Source of the DNA: Carposina sasakii
Taxonomy: Eukaryota; Arthropoda; Insecta; Lepidoptera; Carposinidae
Assembly (NCBI GenBank): GCA_014607495.2
Contig: CP053155.1
Span: forward strand, 4,340,001 to 4,404,000
DNA length: 64,000 nucleotides
Direction: 5' to 3'
Under the pieces are notes generated by a model, which did not search any database, was not told the origin of the DNA, and saw nothing but the letters and a program-made list of their open reading frames with translations. A program made the position numbers and the translations under genes. The first letter of the stretch is position 1. Every line of letters begins with the position of its first letter. Shown in pieces: positions 32,818 through 43,410 of this stretch.

Positions 32818-32973
32818 TAGCATGACCTGCGAAACACGATATGATAAACCGATTTATCGACATGAAGATTGTCAAAATACGATAAATATAACCGCCATAT
32901 TGAATTTTGTATAGAGACGATACGATATCGTAAGATACGATATCCACGATGTGTGGTCATGCTAGGGGGGCTG
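32818..32973. mobile_element. Family P MITE with AGCATGACC ends
   Basis: TAGCATGACCTGCGAAACAC at the left and GTGGTCATGCTA at the right give inverted 10-bp ends. Between them lie AAACCGATTTATCGACATGA, CAAAATACGATAAATATAAC, CGCCATATTGAATTTTGTAT and overlapping palindromes of GATACGATATCGTA. The inverted second copy is at 45022-45166. Confidence 0.75.
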
Positions 32974-33092
32974 GCAAGTTTCAACAAAATCCGTTCAGTC
33001 GCTTCTGCGTGAAAGAGTAACCAACATAAATACCACACACACACACCCACACACATAGATCCATCCTCACAACTTTCGCATCTATAATGTAG
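32974..33092 (-). repeat. Family H 5' portion with CA microsatellite
   Basis: GTTTCAACAAAATCCGTTCA, GTCGCTTCTGCGTGAAAGAG, TAACCAACATAAATACC, a CACACACACACCCACACACA run, and ACTTTCGCATCTATAATGTA form the reversed 5' part. Confidence 0.65.
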
Positions 33093-33465
33093 AAATTAAG
33101 ATTAAAATTTAAATTCCAGCAAATCCATTCCTTTTATCAGAGCTCTGTGTGTAGTCCACAACATTTTAGATTAACGAATAGTCCTTTATAGAGTATTTAG
33201 GTTAATAAATAAATCAGGTCTTTCATACATCAAGCCTGCCACTCTTCATCTAAAGTGCGATAGTTAGGAGAATTTATTTCAATCAGAGGTTAACGTGGTC
33301 AGAAACTCAATTCATCCACATTAATGTATAGAAGTACAGACAAAGGTCGGCTATTTAGCCATATATCAATTAATTAGCTCGCCTGTGATTGCTTCTACTT
33401 TAACTTGACTATTCTCTACTAAGGCCTAAATAGGCATATCTATACGTAAATATTAATAAGAACAT
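33093..33465. other. Non-coding stretch, no gene seen
   Basis: Nothing recognisable. Confidence 0.5.
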
Positions 33466-33476
33466 GAAAAAAAATT

Positions 33477-33548
33477 CACCCGAGTGAGATTTGAACTCAC
33501 GACCTCTCGCATTCCGTGCATCGCTCTAACCAACTGAGCTATCGGGCC
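33477..33548 (-). pseudogene. tRNA pseudogene / tRNA-like SINE head
   Basis: The 72-nt minus-strand sequence begins GGCCCGATAGCTCAGTTGGT. It has an intact A box (TAGCTCAGTTGGTTAGAGC) and a T arm GTGAGTTCAAATCTCAC. It ends CTCGGGTG, then T8 four bases on (33466-33473), a polymerase III terminator. The acceptor stem pairs except at its first position. The anticodon stem is one base short and does not pair, so no anticodon can be assigned. Relatives with the same 3' flank occur at 51676 and 60455, and a scrap lies at 19795. I read it as a dead tRNA-derived repeat. Confidence 0.6.
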
Positions 33549-34867
33549 ACTTAACTTAATTTATCTATACGTATTATTTTTATTAAGAACCCTTTTTATT
33601 CATGAAATATGCTTTATGAGAAGCAGTTGAAATGTTTGACAAAATACCTTTGATTTCAAACTCTGCAAATAACTGCATAGGTCAATTTTTCATTTTTCAA
33701 TATACCCGTCCAAACCATTTAGAAAGGTACTCGTAGCTACAACAAGGTATCTGCCTACTTACCTATCTAATAATGTAGATATTTAACCGACTTTGAAAAA
33801 GACAGGTTATCAATATCAGTATTTTTTACATTTAAAATAAGTTTATTGTTTGTTTTAGGTATGTTCTAAATTGATTGATGTCTTCCTGAAAAGTTAATTA
33901 AACCTACTGATAAAATAAGATTTGTGAGTAGACTAACTAAATTTGTTGATGTCTGTAAAATAAGCGAAGCAAGAACCAGTTAGGTAATTTAGCACTAGGG
34001 TCCGTCTGACATTAGAATAATCCCACTCTTCCAACAAATTAATTTACCCTTATCCATTCAGTCCTACATCGTACAACATAATGTTTTAATTGAAATCCCA
34101 TAAAGTTTTAGTCCACAGAGTCCTAAATCCTGTCTGTCCCTTTCCCACTATACATGATTTTGTAAAAGCAAAGACAGAGGCCATTATTTTTTGTTTTTTT
34201 TTATGCTTGAAGCGCACTCATTTCAAATATGGCAAAGGTTGCTTCGGAAAATTTTAACAAAATGGAATGCTTGGTAATATTATAAAGTGAAGTTGTTTTC
34301 CGGAATACCTTCCTTTTTATTATGTAGGCCTAAAATTCACGTGCTATGATTTTGTACCCTGATATGTATTCGTCCCTATTATTTTGTAACAAAGAAATGT
34401 CTGCGCCAAAATTAAAAAGTAAGGAGATATGTAAATAATACTTAAAAGGTATAATTATGCGTCATTCATGTATGTAGCGGTACTATTTCTCTTATACAAT
34501 TTTTCTTCTTTTAAGCTGTAGATTTAGCTAAGCTTTCCAATATAAACCATTTGGCCAAATATCAAATAACCCTCTCTGAGAAATAACAAAATGGCCTTAC
34601 CACCTAATTTAATACAGGAATTTGGTATCCTTTTCCCTATTACCGTCTGTGATGGTAAACGGTAAATATACCCGCCAATTAAATTTTAGGAGAAAAGGGA
34701 GCAGCAATAAGGTCGTAATTAGATCAGATAATACTCTGCCTCTTTTGAAATTTGAACTAAGAATCTAATTTGTGTGAGAGAGCTTTGTTACAAGTTAGAA
34801 CTACGTTGAGAATTTTGTTCATCACTGTATGACCAAATCGGAAAAATTAACAAACTTTTTATTCACC
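33549..34867. other. Non-coding stretch, one repeat scrap
   Basis: AACCGACTTTGAAAAAGACA at 33786 is a scrap of a common lepidopteran repeat, and its reverse (TTTTTTGGAGTCGGTTAAAA) occurs at 44640. No gene seen. Confidence 0.45.
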
Positions 34868-34955
34868 TGCCCAGTATAATAGAAGGTGATAGCCCAGTGC
34901 TTAAGACGTGCATCTTCCAAGCGGGAGGCGTAAGTTCGATCCCAGTCACGGGCCT
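34868..34955 (+). mobile_element. SINE U, tRNA-derived, split by a later insertion
   Basis: AGGTGATAGCCCAGTGCTTA followed by AGACGTGCATCTTCC, CAAGCGGGAGGCGTAAGTTC and GATCCCAGTCACGGGCC has a tRNA-like A box and the B box GTTCGATCCC. Its continuation (GTACCAATGAATTTATTTCA) resumes at 35270, after the 302-bp insert. Confidence 0.65.
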
Positions 34956-35257
34956 TATTGTCACTTAATATTTATTTATTCATGCTTGAAATGACTAGCA
35001 ATCACTAATTGGGTCATGTATTTATTTGTCTAGTACTAAGTATTCCTACTTTATTGTAATAGTATGTCTTAATCAGTGCCGAATAGGGCAATGTACATAT
35101 AGATTGTGTATATACCTGTGTAAAGACTTATAAAGGCGCCTTTTTTTAGCCTGTAAAAGCACTTTACTATTTTGATTTATTTTGTAATGTGAGTGCTCCT
35201 ACAAAATGTGTGTTGTAATATTTATGTATTTTAATAAAGACCTTATAAAACAAAACA
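34956..35257 (+). mobile_element. Retroposed insertion with 12-bp target duplication
   Basis: It is bounded by an exact 12-bp duplication, AGTCACGGGCCT, at 34944-34955 and 35258-35269. The 3' end has AATAAA at 35233-35238 followed by ACCTTATAAAACAAAAC, an A-rich end. It is non-coding and probably the 3' untranslated end of a LINE or a retroposed transcript. Source unidentified. Confidence 0.75.
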
Positions 35258-35433
35258 AGTCACGGGCCTGTACCAATGAATTTATTTCATGTACAGATTT
35301 TAATGTTGCAAAATTGTCACTTAGCGGAAAATCGTTGGTCCAAACGTTATATTACAAATTTAATTTATTACCTTGACCTTATTATAAAGGTAGTTAAAAA
35401 AAAGTTAAATAATATTGTTCATAAAATACACTT

Positions 35434-35650
35434 CACTACATATTATAAAACAATGTCGCTTGCCGCTGTCTGTCCTTCCCTATGTATGCTTAGACCTTTC
35501 AAACTAGGGAACGGATTTCGATGCGGTTTTTTTTAATAGATAGAGTGATTCACGAGGAAGGTTTATAATGTATAACTAGGGACCCATCCCGGCTTCGCAC
35601 GGGAGTTATGCACGCTCACGCGGGCGAAGCCGTGGGCGGCCGCTAGTATA
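35434..35650 (+). mobile_element. Family M element
   Basis: CACTACATATTATAAAACAA, GTCCTTCCCTATGTATGCTT, AACGGATTTCGATGCGGTTT, TAATAGATAGAGTGATTCAC, CCCGGCTTCGCACGGGAGTT and CACGCGGGCGAAGCCGTGGG, then GCGGCCGCTAGTATA. Ends as the copy at 32119-32304. Confidence 0.7.
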
Positions 35651-35929
35651 CTATAACGTCAAAGTTATCTACTTTTATTGACCCTTTCATAAAAATACGG
35701 GTTATTTCAGTTTCACAATTTTCCAATCAGAAGTAGGTACTTTACCAACCAAGCTACGGCGGCCATTTTCCCTAAAAGGGCCTGTTTTGGCCTTTATCTA
35801 AGGGTTGACCGACTTAACTAAAGATGAATTCAGTAAAATAGGCATTTTTTTGCGAGCGGTACGTACGTACCTACTATTAATATTTATTTACCAAAATCTA
35901 CCACAAAGATTTTTCCTTAGGTATTAAAA

Positions 35930-36164
35930 ATAGTGGACGCCCGCGACTTCGTCTGCGTTGACTGCAGAAAAAACAAAATGTCGAAATTATCCGGGATAAA
36001 AATATTTTCCCGGGATAAAAAGTAGCCTATATGTTAATCCAGGGTGTGAGTTAACTCCATACCAAATTTTATTAAACTCCCTCCAGCCGTTTTTACGTGA
36101 AAGAGTAACAAACATCCATCCATCCATACTCACAAACTTTCGCGTTTATAATATTATAAGTAGG
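35930..36164 (-). mobile_element. Family H element, complete
   Basis: It begins ATAGTGGACGCCCGCGACTT, with GTCGAAATTATCCGGGATAA, AGTAGCCTATATGTTAATCC, CAGCCGTTTTTACGTGAAAG and a CATC microsatellite. It ends CTTTCGCGTTTATAATATTA, TAAGTAGGA. Both termini are present. Confidence 0.8.
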
Positions 36165-36167
36165 ATA

Positions 36168-36380
36168 CTGTGTTCTCAAAAAGGGGTAGCCAGAACTGCA
36201 GGTTCGCGAAGGAAACCCTACAGCCACGGTGAGGTACCGTCAGATGTTGAAAAAGTCAGTGACAAGTTAGATATATAGCCCATGGCCCGAGATAATGCTC
36301 GAGTTCCTTAGTCGACTCTTAAGACATTCCCGAAAGAAGATACCTATACAGCTGATGTATTCTAGTCAAGCAACACAATA
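36168..36380 (+). repeat. Family A, near full length
   Basis: ACTGTGTTCTCAAAAAGGGG, TAGCCAGAACTGCAGGTTCG, GACAAGTTAGATATATAGCC, CGAGTTCCTTAGTCGACTCT and AGCTGATGTATTCTAGTCAA. The tail CGCATCAGCACAG is eroded. Confidence 0.75.
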
Positions 36381-36382
36381 TA

Positions 36383-36592
36383 CATGATGTAAGTGACAGC
36401 CATGCAAATATTGACTATTTTTGTTGATTATATTGATAAGCAATAGATAATTTTGAAAGAAAGTAATTCTCAAATAAGTTTAAATAACTGATTATCCCCA
36501 ATGGACTGTCACTGGATGGATCACTTGTCCAAAAACCAGCAATGTTTCCAACGATAAGCAATAAACCTATCGCCCGATGCAATTGGCACGGA
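36383..36592 (-). mobile_element. Family D partial copy
   Basis: CATGATGTAAGTGACAGCCA, TGCAAATATTGACTATTTTT and, reversed, TGCCAATTGCATCGGGCGAT match 38740-39130 in inverse orientation. The distal end is missing. Confidence 0.7.
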
Positions 36593-37761
36593 AAGCAAGC
36601 ATTGCGGAATTTGCGGATAATAAAATTAAAAAAGCATTTCCTGTAAGTAATAATAGTTGTTCAGCATTTCAGTATTTGCAGATACCGATGGGAGACAGAG
36701 TTAAGTTTGTAGGTATATTTCTAAACCTAACCTTCACAATAACCGGTATTTCTCAACATTTCCCCATTATGAACCCGTTCTTTTGAAAAACCTCAGTCCT
36801 TGGCGGCCGGAAGTAGCCCTCCGTCGGTACTTCCGTCGGTGGCTTATCTGTTCCTATTGTGTGCCTTTGGATAGTGACGTCATTATAGATTGCGTGCCCG
36901 AAGAATTACTTGAGAATGGTTTAGTCACTGAAAGTAAAAATAGGCTGTGGGTTAGACAGAGTAGAGTACCTACATGTTAGTGTTAGAATATTTTTGTATG
37001 TGGCAACATTTTTTTCTGGCTCCTTTCTTGGACTATCGTGTGGGTTGGAAAAGCGCTACCTGTGATAATAAAATGAACTCATGGACTTTGTCATTTAAGC
37101 TCCAAGTAGCCTATGGATGTTTTACATTCCTACGTAATGGTCCTTATATGAAAATTCTATAAAATCCTTTATAGGTACCTAGTGATGTTCTTGTTATTTT
37201 AAATGTTTCGATGATATTTGTTATTAATTTACCATGCAATATTTTAACATAATTATGTAATGGAATAAGATTAATAAATATATTTATATATTGTAAATAA
37301 ATTGGAATGTTAAAATCATTAGCTAAAGTTATACCACTGCTAATATTAGCTGTGGCACCCATCAACACAACTTACCAAAGCGGAAGTGACTCCGGCTTTC
37401 ATTAAAAAGTGTCAAACAAAGTAACACAAACATCGGGCAAAAGTTCTGGTCCTTCTGGAGCCGGACACAGCCGACTGGGAACTTACGGGCTTAGAGCGCG
37501 CCATGTTTAAAGTTGTGCAGCTTGTCATTTGATAGGAAGAGTTATAGAATGATACAGTAGGAGCGATGAGGAAAGGTGAAATAGGAAAGAAGAGGAGGAG
37601 AGTACCCTCTATTCTATAGGCACCAAACACCGCAGTTACCTACCACAGTTTTTGTTTTAAGATTTAATAAGTTTTTTTAAGAGGCTGTGGGGTTGGTGAA
37701 AAGGGAAATGCTTATGGCTCCAGTACCACTATTGTTAGGCCTATGTAAACCAATATCTATA
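36593..37761. other. Non-coding stretch, no gene seen
   Basis: Three frames of 62-69 codons follow one another at 36577-37162, in different frames and without domain signatures. CTCCGTCGGTACTTCCGTCG near 36821 is a GC-rich imperfect repeat. Confidence 0.4.
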
Positions 37762-37900
37762 CAGGGTGTTTCGTTGCCACCCTTAACGAAGGGTACGTAC
37801 TCTATACATCAAATAAAGTAAGTTTATGCCAAAAAAAATGCTGGGAAACGATGTGATTTTTTTGATAATTTTTTTTAATTATAATTTTTTTTATAATTTT
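37762..37900 (-). mobile_element. Family B fragment
   Basis: TA then CAGGGTGTTTCGTTGCCACC, TTAACGAAGGGTACGTACTC and AAAGTAAGTTTATGCCAAAA are the reversed right third of family B. The rest decays into a TA/T-rich run. Confidence 0.8.
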
Positions 37901-37984
37901 TATGTTATAAATTATAATATATATTTTTTTAATAATATATTTTTTTTTCTGTGCTTAAACTTGCTTTGCTTGCAATAAAATTCT

Positions 37985-38135
37985 TTGTCTTGGATGACTG
38001 ACTGACGGACAAAGCATAGCCTAAAACACTGATATTAGAGATCTGAAACTTGGAAGGTAACCTATGTTATATGTATTGATAGGTATCCAAAAAAAGAAGA
38101 AGAATTTTCCAAAATTCCCACGATAACGGGGAAAA
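37985..38135 (+). repeat. Dispersed repeat with GACT microsatellite
   Basis: GATGACTGACTGACGGACAA, AGCATAGCCTAAAACACTGA, GATCTGAAACTTGGAAGGTA and ACCTATGTTATATGTATTGA have the layout of lepidopteran MITE/SINE-like repeats. Single copy here. Confidence 0.5.
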
Positions 38136-38624
38136 ACGGGAATTATAATATGGATACAATGTTGGTACCCCTAAATAATTAAGTCCAATAAATGGTCCCC
38201 CCTTAGCATCTTTCATGCTGTTCCCTCCACCTTATAACCTTCGTGAATCTTTTAATAACTCCTGTTGTTCTCACTGATGAATATTACATGCAATAAAGGA
38301 AACTTGTATTGGGGCGGTGCAATAAATTGTAGGGATCAAACCAGGGGTATAACGGGCTCCAGTAAATAATATACATTTTTAAAGGGCTTTCGGCATCGCG
38401 GAATTGTAATATACATTGCTGGGGGAGTATTATGTTGTATGCTTTCGTAAGTATTTATTGTTATGATACTGCAGGTAATGTATAATGAAGAATTGTATGG
38501 ATTGTTGTGTTTTTTGTATTTGTAATTATGCGTCAAGGACTTTCTTTTGTTATATTTAATAAGTTAGATTACTTTTATGCCTGATATCGGAACCAACATT
38601 TTTTATGCAGTACATAACACTATA
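38136..38624. other. Non-coding stretch, no gene seen
   Basis: Nothing recognisable; one 66-codon minus frame. Confidence 0.5.
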
Positions 38625-39130
38625 CAGGGTGTGGGTGACACCCAGGCAAATACTGAAATGTTGAATGCTGAACAAGTACCATTGTGTTGAGTTATACGAC
38701 AATGTTATTTATTACTCACAGGAAATGTATTTTTGATTTGATTATCTCTGCTCTCCGCGCCAATTGTATCGGGCGATCCTGTGACTAATTAAATGGGCTT
38801 ATTGGTTATTGTGTGACACATTACTATTTTTTGGATCACTTGTGACTCTCCATTAGGGTTGATCAGTTATTTGAACTTTTTTGAGGCCAACTTTTTTTAA
38901 AAAAACACATTTTGGTTAAAATGTTACTTTTAAGTCATTATTTAAGGCCTAATTAGAAAGAAAGAAAGAAAGAAAGAAATTAAACGAACTAAACTATTTT
39001 TTCCTGAAAATATCAAAAAAATGTCGGAAAATTTTGGAATTTTCCTGGAAAAAATTTCAGTGTTTTCCGCCATAGAATCATGGTCTGAAGTTATGGTATC
39101 AATATTTTCCTGGCTGTCACAAACACCCTG
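38625..39130 (+). mobile_element. Family D, full length
   Basis: The left end CAGGGTGTGGGTGACACCCA and the right end, inverted CAGGGTGTTTGTGACAGCCA, are each flanked by TA (38623-38624, 39131-39132). The body has GCGCCAATTGTATCGGGCGA, TTATTGGTTATTGTGTGACA and ATCATGGTCTGAAGTTATGG. A GAAA microsatellite sits at 38956-38979. 506 bp, no coding capacity. Confidence 0.8.
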
Positions 39131-40582
39131 TATAAAATTATAATGTCTGTGATAAAAACTTACCCTGCCAAACCAACCATTAATCAACTAAGCGTGTTCA
39201 AATTCCTCTCTAAGTTCCAAGTTCAAGCTCCTCATGTGTTTTAGCGAGTATCTAGTTACTTTTTAAACAGATTAATGTATTACCTCCCTTAATACCTATT
39301 AAGAAATAGAACAACTATTAACCGTACAAAATACGTTTTTCTACTTAGAGGCGAGTTAATTTACCAAGGATCCAACTTTTATATTCTTTTGTATGTTACC
39401 TCAGGGACCAAGATACTGGCTCTGCGAATATGAAGTAAATACAAGGCAGAGTTGTTAGAATCAACGTTGACATGCCATGCCAACGCCAATGTGGTGAAAG
39501 AAAGAGTGGAAGCTGTGTGGAGAAGGTTTTTATTACGACATAAGATATAAAGACGACATAAAATACATAAATTAGAAAAATAACTATTTCTCTATTTATA
39601 TTTAGAGAAAAACTGTTTTTTTTTTCTTTTTGTGACTAGTATCGTAAAAATATATTTTAAATATATATAATATATAGTGGACGCCCGCGACTTCGTCCGC
39701 GTTTGAATTGTAGCTTATATGACACGTTATGTCGGTTTACCAAAGCAGCGCCATTAATTAACTCAGAAAGGTATAACAGACTAATTAGCAATAAATTAAA
39801 ATTGCGACTATAATTTGAGATTTAAACTATCCTATCTCTCAAGTTTGGTAATTTTATTATAATCGAAGTGGTTTAGGAGTCCATTGAGGACAAACATTGT
39901 GACACGAGATTTATATATATTAAGATAAACAGGTTTTAGTTATGTATTAATTAAAGACTTTTCTATGCCTAATCGTTTGGTAGAACACCTCCTTTTTGTA
40001 TGTAGCTTCATAGGGTGTAGGCTGAAGAAACAATTTACCAAGTTCTAGGTTCACATATTTTTCTGAAATTTTCCGGTAACGTGCCTTTGAGTGTTTTTTT
40101 TTCATCTGAATAGCTGTTGATAGAGACTTTCGATCACTAAAACTTGTACTTGTGTCCAGCCAGTCCCTAGGTACTTAGTAATAGCGATAGTAATTCATCG
40201 AATATGAAGGCTTACTTTTGTAACACCCTGTACCTATATCCCTAGTGCCCTAGTGGGTTAGGACAGTGTAATTGTATTACACCACATGTCCCACATTCGA
40301 GGACAATACTATATGTTCCCACGTACAGTCGACGCAAAAAACATTCGCAATACTTCGTTTCTGAGTTATTGGTTCCCATAATCTGAGTCAATGGGATTAA
40401 TTATTGGAAATTTTAAGAATAAATTCTGGCATAGAATAACTTGGATAAGTCGGACATGTGTAAATTAATAAGGTAAGTATGTACCTATTGCAAATTATGT
40501 AATTTAGCTATACCTAAATAGTTATGAGTGAAAATATTGTATTTTATTTGATACTAAAAGGATCTGACTTACATACTTATAC
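39131..40582. other. Non-coding stretch, no gene seen
   Basis: No gene. A reversed family H end lies at 39675-39702. A CACCCTGTA word near 40223 may be a lone MITE terminus. Confidence 0.45.
39675..39702 (-). repeat. Family H terminal fragment
   Basis: ATAGTGGACGCCCGCGACTT followed by CGTCCGCG is the reversed 3' end with no body. Confidence 0.7.
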
Positions 40583-40608
40583 CATAGAGGAATAATTATT
40601 CCTCTATG
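40583..40608. repeat. Perfect 26-bp palindrome
   Basis: The half-site CATAGAGGAATAA is immediately followed by its exact inverse, with no loop. Confidence 0.9.
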
Positions 40609-40660
40609 CTTATACTTAGACGTTGAAGTACCTACATAGACTAGGCTATGTATAGGTATA

Positions 40661-41038
40661 CAGAGTGATTTTTGGTCGTCAACGTTCCCGAAAACTACGG
40701 AATCTCCTCATCATCACGATCATTTTTCTCCATGGAAGCATATCTGGGAAGTGTCTGGTTTCCAAAATATTAGGGTCCAAAGTTGAGTAAATAGACTGCG
40801 TTTTTCTGCATAAATGCACATAGACGCGCGTAGCAAGATTTTTTCACGAGAAATAATTAATATCTGTCTATAAAAAAACTAACATAAACACTAGACACTA
40901 TAAATTTCGCCAGATCAAGTAATTTAAAAAAATTATTGAAAAAAAAAAAAATTCCCAACATTTTTTTTGGCATAAACTTACTTTATTTGATGTATAGAGT
41001 ACGTACCCTTCGTTAAAGGTGGCCACAAAAAAACACTG
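40661..41038 (+). mobile_element. Family B, full length
   Basis: CAGAGTGATTTTTGGTCGTC to the inverted right end, flanked by TA on both sides. Very close to the copy at 26785 (shared TAGACGCGCGTAGCAAGATT, TAAACACTAGACACTATAAA). Confidence 0.9.
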
Positions 41039-41538
41039 TATAACTTGACGACCCGTAGATTTCTGAGTTTTTTTTTTTTTTCTCACGGGTGGATTCGTGA
41101 TATGTAATTTAGCGATTACCTTTTTTCCGAATGGAGAACGACCTATCTGTACCTACAGTTTTTTTTGTGTACTGTACTAAATGATAAGATATACATACAG
41201 CGGCATCTGTTTGTATGTCCCACACCGCTGTATTGTATGCTAATACAGGCGAATATTACAAATGGCAACACCGATTATAATGAGTTTTTAATATGGCCAC
41301 ACTGAAATATAGTCGCTGTAGATACGTGATTCGATTTAAATTATAAGGTGTGCATGTAGGTGGAATTTCGACAATAGATATGTAAAATTGGTACATAGTT
41401 AATATGTAGATAGATAAATGAATGGCTGGATAGATGGCATACGTAAAAGGACATCAAATACCTATCACAGAAGATCAAAATTATAAAAACATATGTGTGG
41501 AGTATGTGTAGAGGAAGTATCATATAATCTCCTCTATC
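41039..41538. other. Non-coding stretch, no gene seen
   Basis: A T-run at about 41070 and a 60-codon minus frame without features. Confidence 0.5.
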
Positions 41539-41586
41539 ATTACAGCCATTAAGTCCACTAATGAACGTAGGCCTTCCCCAATAACC
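41539..41586 (-). repeat. RTE 3' tail fragment
   Basis: CATTAAGTCCACTAATGAAC followed by GTAGGCCTTCCCCAATAA is the reversed, decayed RTE terminus (compare 1620-1670). Confidence 0.6.
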
Positions 41587-41977
41587 TACCCTACAATCTT
41601 AGGTAATCAATCAGTATTGGATATAGCACCTTAACATCAGATTTCATCAACATCATTTCGAGCATCTTTCACTACTACAATTCATAACATTTTATTTTAA
41701 ACCAGAAATATCAAAGCAAGTGGTTCTCCAGAAGTGGCCATAATAAAGAACCTAAAGTCCCCAGTTAACCTTCTAAAGGCATTAGTTCCAGTGTATACCC
41801 GCGCCAAATGAATGTTCTTTTACAACCATATTGTGCCCAACTGCCCAACTGTAGTAAGCACCTACTAGTTTACCTACCTATTTACTACATGTAGGTATAA
41901 CAACATTTCTCATTGGAATCATTAGCTGTTGCTAGATTGTTGTGATTGTGCCTTAAAAATGGCGGTGGACTCACCTC
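41587..41977. other. Non-coding stretch, no gene seen
   Basis: Nothing recognisable. Confidence 0.5.
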
Positions 41978-41980
41978 TTA

Positions 41981-42250
41981 GGGTAAAGACATCTGCAAGT
42001 CAACTGCAAAATTGCAGTTCCGATGCAGTTTGAATGCAGTTGGTGCAACTGCAGTGAAACTGCAAGCCCACTGCACGTCAACGTAACTGTCATACCTGTC
42101 ACTTGCCGGTGTGTACACCAACTGCAATCTAACTGCACGTGCAGTTGGTTTGCAGTTTCATTGCGGTCGTACCAACTGCATTCAAACTGCATCGGATCTG
42201 CAATTCTGCAGTCGGCTTGCAGTTTAATTGCAGTCCGTGTGTCTTTACCC
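41981..42250. mobile_element. Foldback MITE built of GCAGTT words, TTA duplication
   Basis: GGGTAAAGAC at 41981 and GTCTTTACCC ending at 42250 are perfect inverted ends, each flanked by TTA (41978-41980, 42251-42253). The arms (about 110 and 128 bp) are inverse copies over nearly their whole length, for example TCCGATGCAGTTTGAATGCA and AACTGCAAGCC. The right arm has about 19 extra bp. Each arm is a series of CTGCA/TGCAG words about 11 bp apart. A TTA duplication suggests PIF/Harbinger-type transposition. Overlapping short ORFs (62-85 codons) follow the palindrome. Confidence 0.85.
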
Positions 42251-42280
42251 TTACAACGGTTAATAGGTACAATCAGGTAG

Positions 42281-42640
42281 GAGAGTGATTTTAGGTCGTC
42301 AACGTTCCCAACTACGGAATCTCCTCATCGCCACGATCAGTTTTCTCCATGGAAGAATACCTGGGAAGTGTCTGGTTCCCAAAATATTAGGGTTCAAAGT
42401 TGAGTAAATAGACTGCGTTTTTCTGCATAAATGCACATTGACGCGTGTAGCAAGATTTTTTTAATATCTGTCTATGAAATAACTGGCATAAACACTGGAC
42501 ACTATAAATTTCGCCCAATCAAATAATAAAAAATAAAAAAAATTACATCGTTTCCCAGCATTTTTATTGACATAAACTTACTTTATTTGATGTATAGAGT
42601 ACGTACCCTTCGTTAAGGGTGGCCACGAAAAAACACCCTG
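42281..42640 (+). mobile_element. Family B, full length, worn left end
   Basis: GAGAGTGATTTTAGGTCGTC to AAACACCCTG. Family words ACTACGGAATCTCCTCATCG and GACGCGTGTAGCAAGATTTT are present. It abuts a family A head at 42641. Confidence 0.85.
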
Positions 42641-42745
42641 CTGTGTTCCCAAAATGGGGTAGCCAGAATTTCAGCGTCACAAAGGAGGTCCTATACATGT
42701 AGCATAACGGGGCCAGATGTAAATGATCTGTGACAAGTTGCTAGT
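42641..42745 (+). repeat. Family A, 3'-truncated
   Basis: CTGTGTTCCCAAAATGGGGT, AGCCAGAATTTCAGCGTCAC, GGGGCCAGATGTAAATGATC and TGTGACAAGTTGCTAGTTC follow the family order. Confidence 0.75.
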
Positions 42746-42921
42746 TCTAAATTGCGTACGCCTGCCCAAGCCCTAGGGGATAATAGGCGTACCTACTCGT
42801 AACTAATGTACTTCCTTTTGTTTTATTTTATCTTCACTTAAAAAAGTGTTTTACAATAATACAAAATAGAACAATCACTGCAGTAGTTTACTTCCCATAT
42901 TTCATCGTAGCAACTCGTAGG

Positions 42922-43410
42922 TGACATCTTTGAGTCATCCTTGCCACAATGCCTCAAGACCAAGGTGTTCGATCAGTGCGTTCTACCAGCCATGACTTAC
43001 AGAGCCGAGACGTGGAACCTGACGGTGGGGCTGGCTCACCGATTACATGTCACTCAGAGAGCTATAGAAATGCTCGGAATCTCGCGAATGGACAAAGTCC
43101 GAAACGAGATTATCCAACAGAAGATCAAAGTGACAGACATAGTCTCGAAATGTAGTAGACTGAAGTGGCAGTGGGCCGGCCACATCTGTCGTAGAACCGA
43201 TGGACGGTGGAGTAAACGGGTTCTCGAATGGAGACCGCGCCTCGGCAAGCGTGGCGTTGGGCGCCCTCCGGCCAGATGGCCAGATGGACCGATGATGATG
43301 ACCTTGATGACTTGAGGACGGCTGGTAGTGACTGGATGGCAAAAACAGGAGATCGAGCCATGTGGCGTACACTACGTCCAGCAGTGGACTGCAATAGGTT
43401 GACGACGATA
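42922..43410 (+). pseudogene. RTE-type LINE polyprotein C-terminus
   Basis: The frame from 42923 reads DIFESSLPQCLKTKVFDQCV and continues through TYRAETW, QRAIEMLG, KLKWQWAGH-like RLKWQWAGHICRRTD and RVLEWRPRLGKRGVGRPPAR, the conserved C-terminal region of RTE-clade proteins. An 8-bp tandem duplication of AGATGGCC at 43271-43286 shifts the frame. The next frame continues WTDDDDLDDLRTAGSDWMAK up to 43370. There a deletion of about 11 bp removes the LREA codons, and the terminal YVQQWTA text (TACGTCCAGCAGTGGACTGC) is out of frame. The 3' tail is GACGACGATAG. It is a 5'-truncated, dead copy. Confidence 0.85.

Noticed and set aside
32730..33056. 108-codon open frame (-)
   Set aside because: It covers family P and a reversed family H with a CA microsatellite, so it is repeat-derived.
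42023..42280. 85-codon frame rich in Cys, Trp and Asn repeats (+), with a mirror frame on the other strand
   Set aside because: Openness on both strands follows from the GCAGTT palindrome at 41981-42250.
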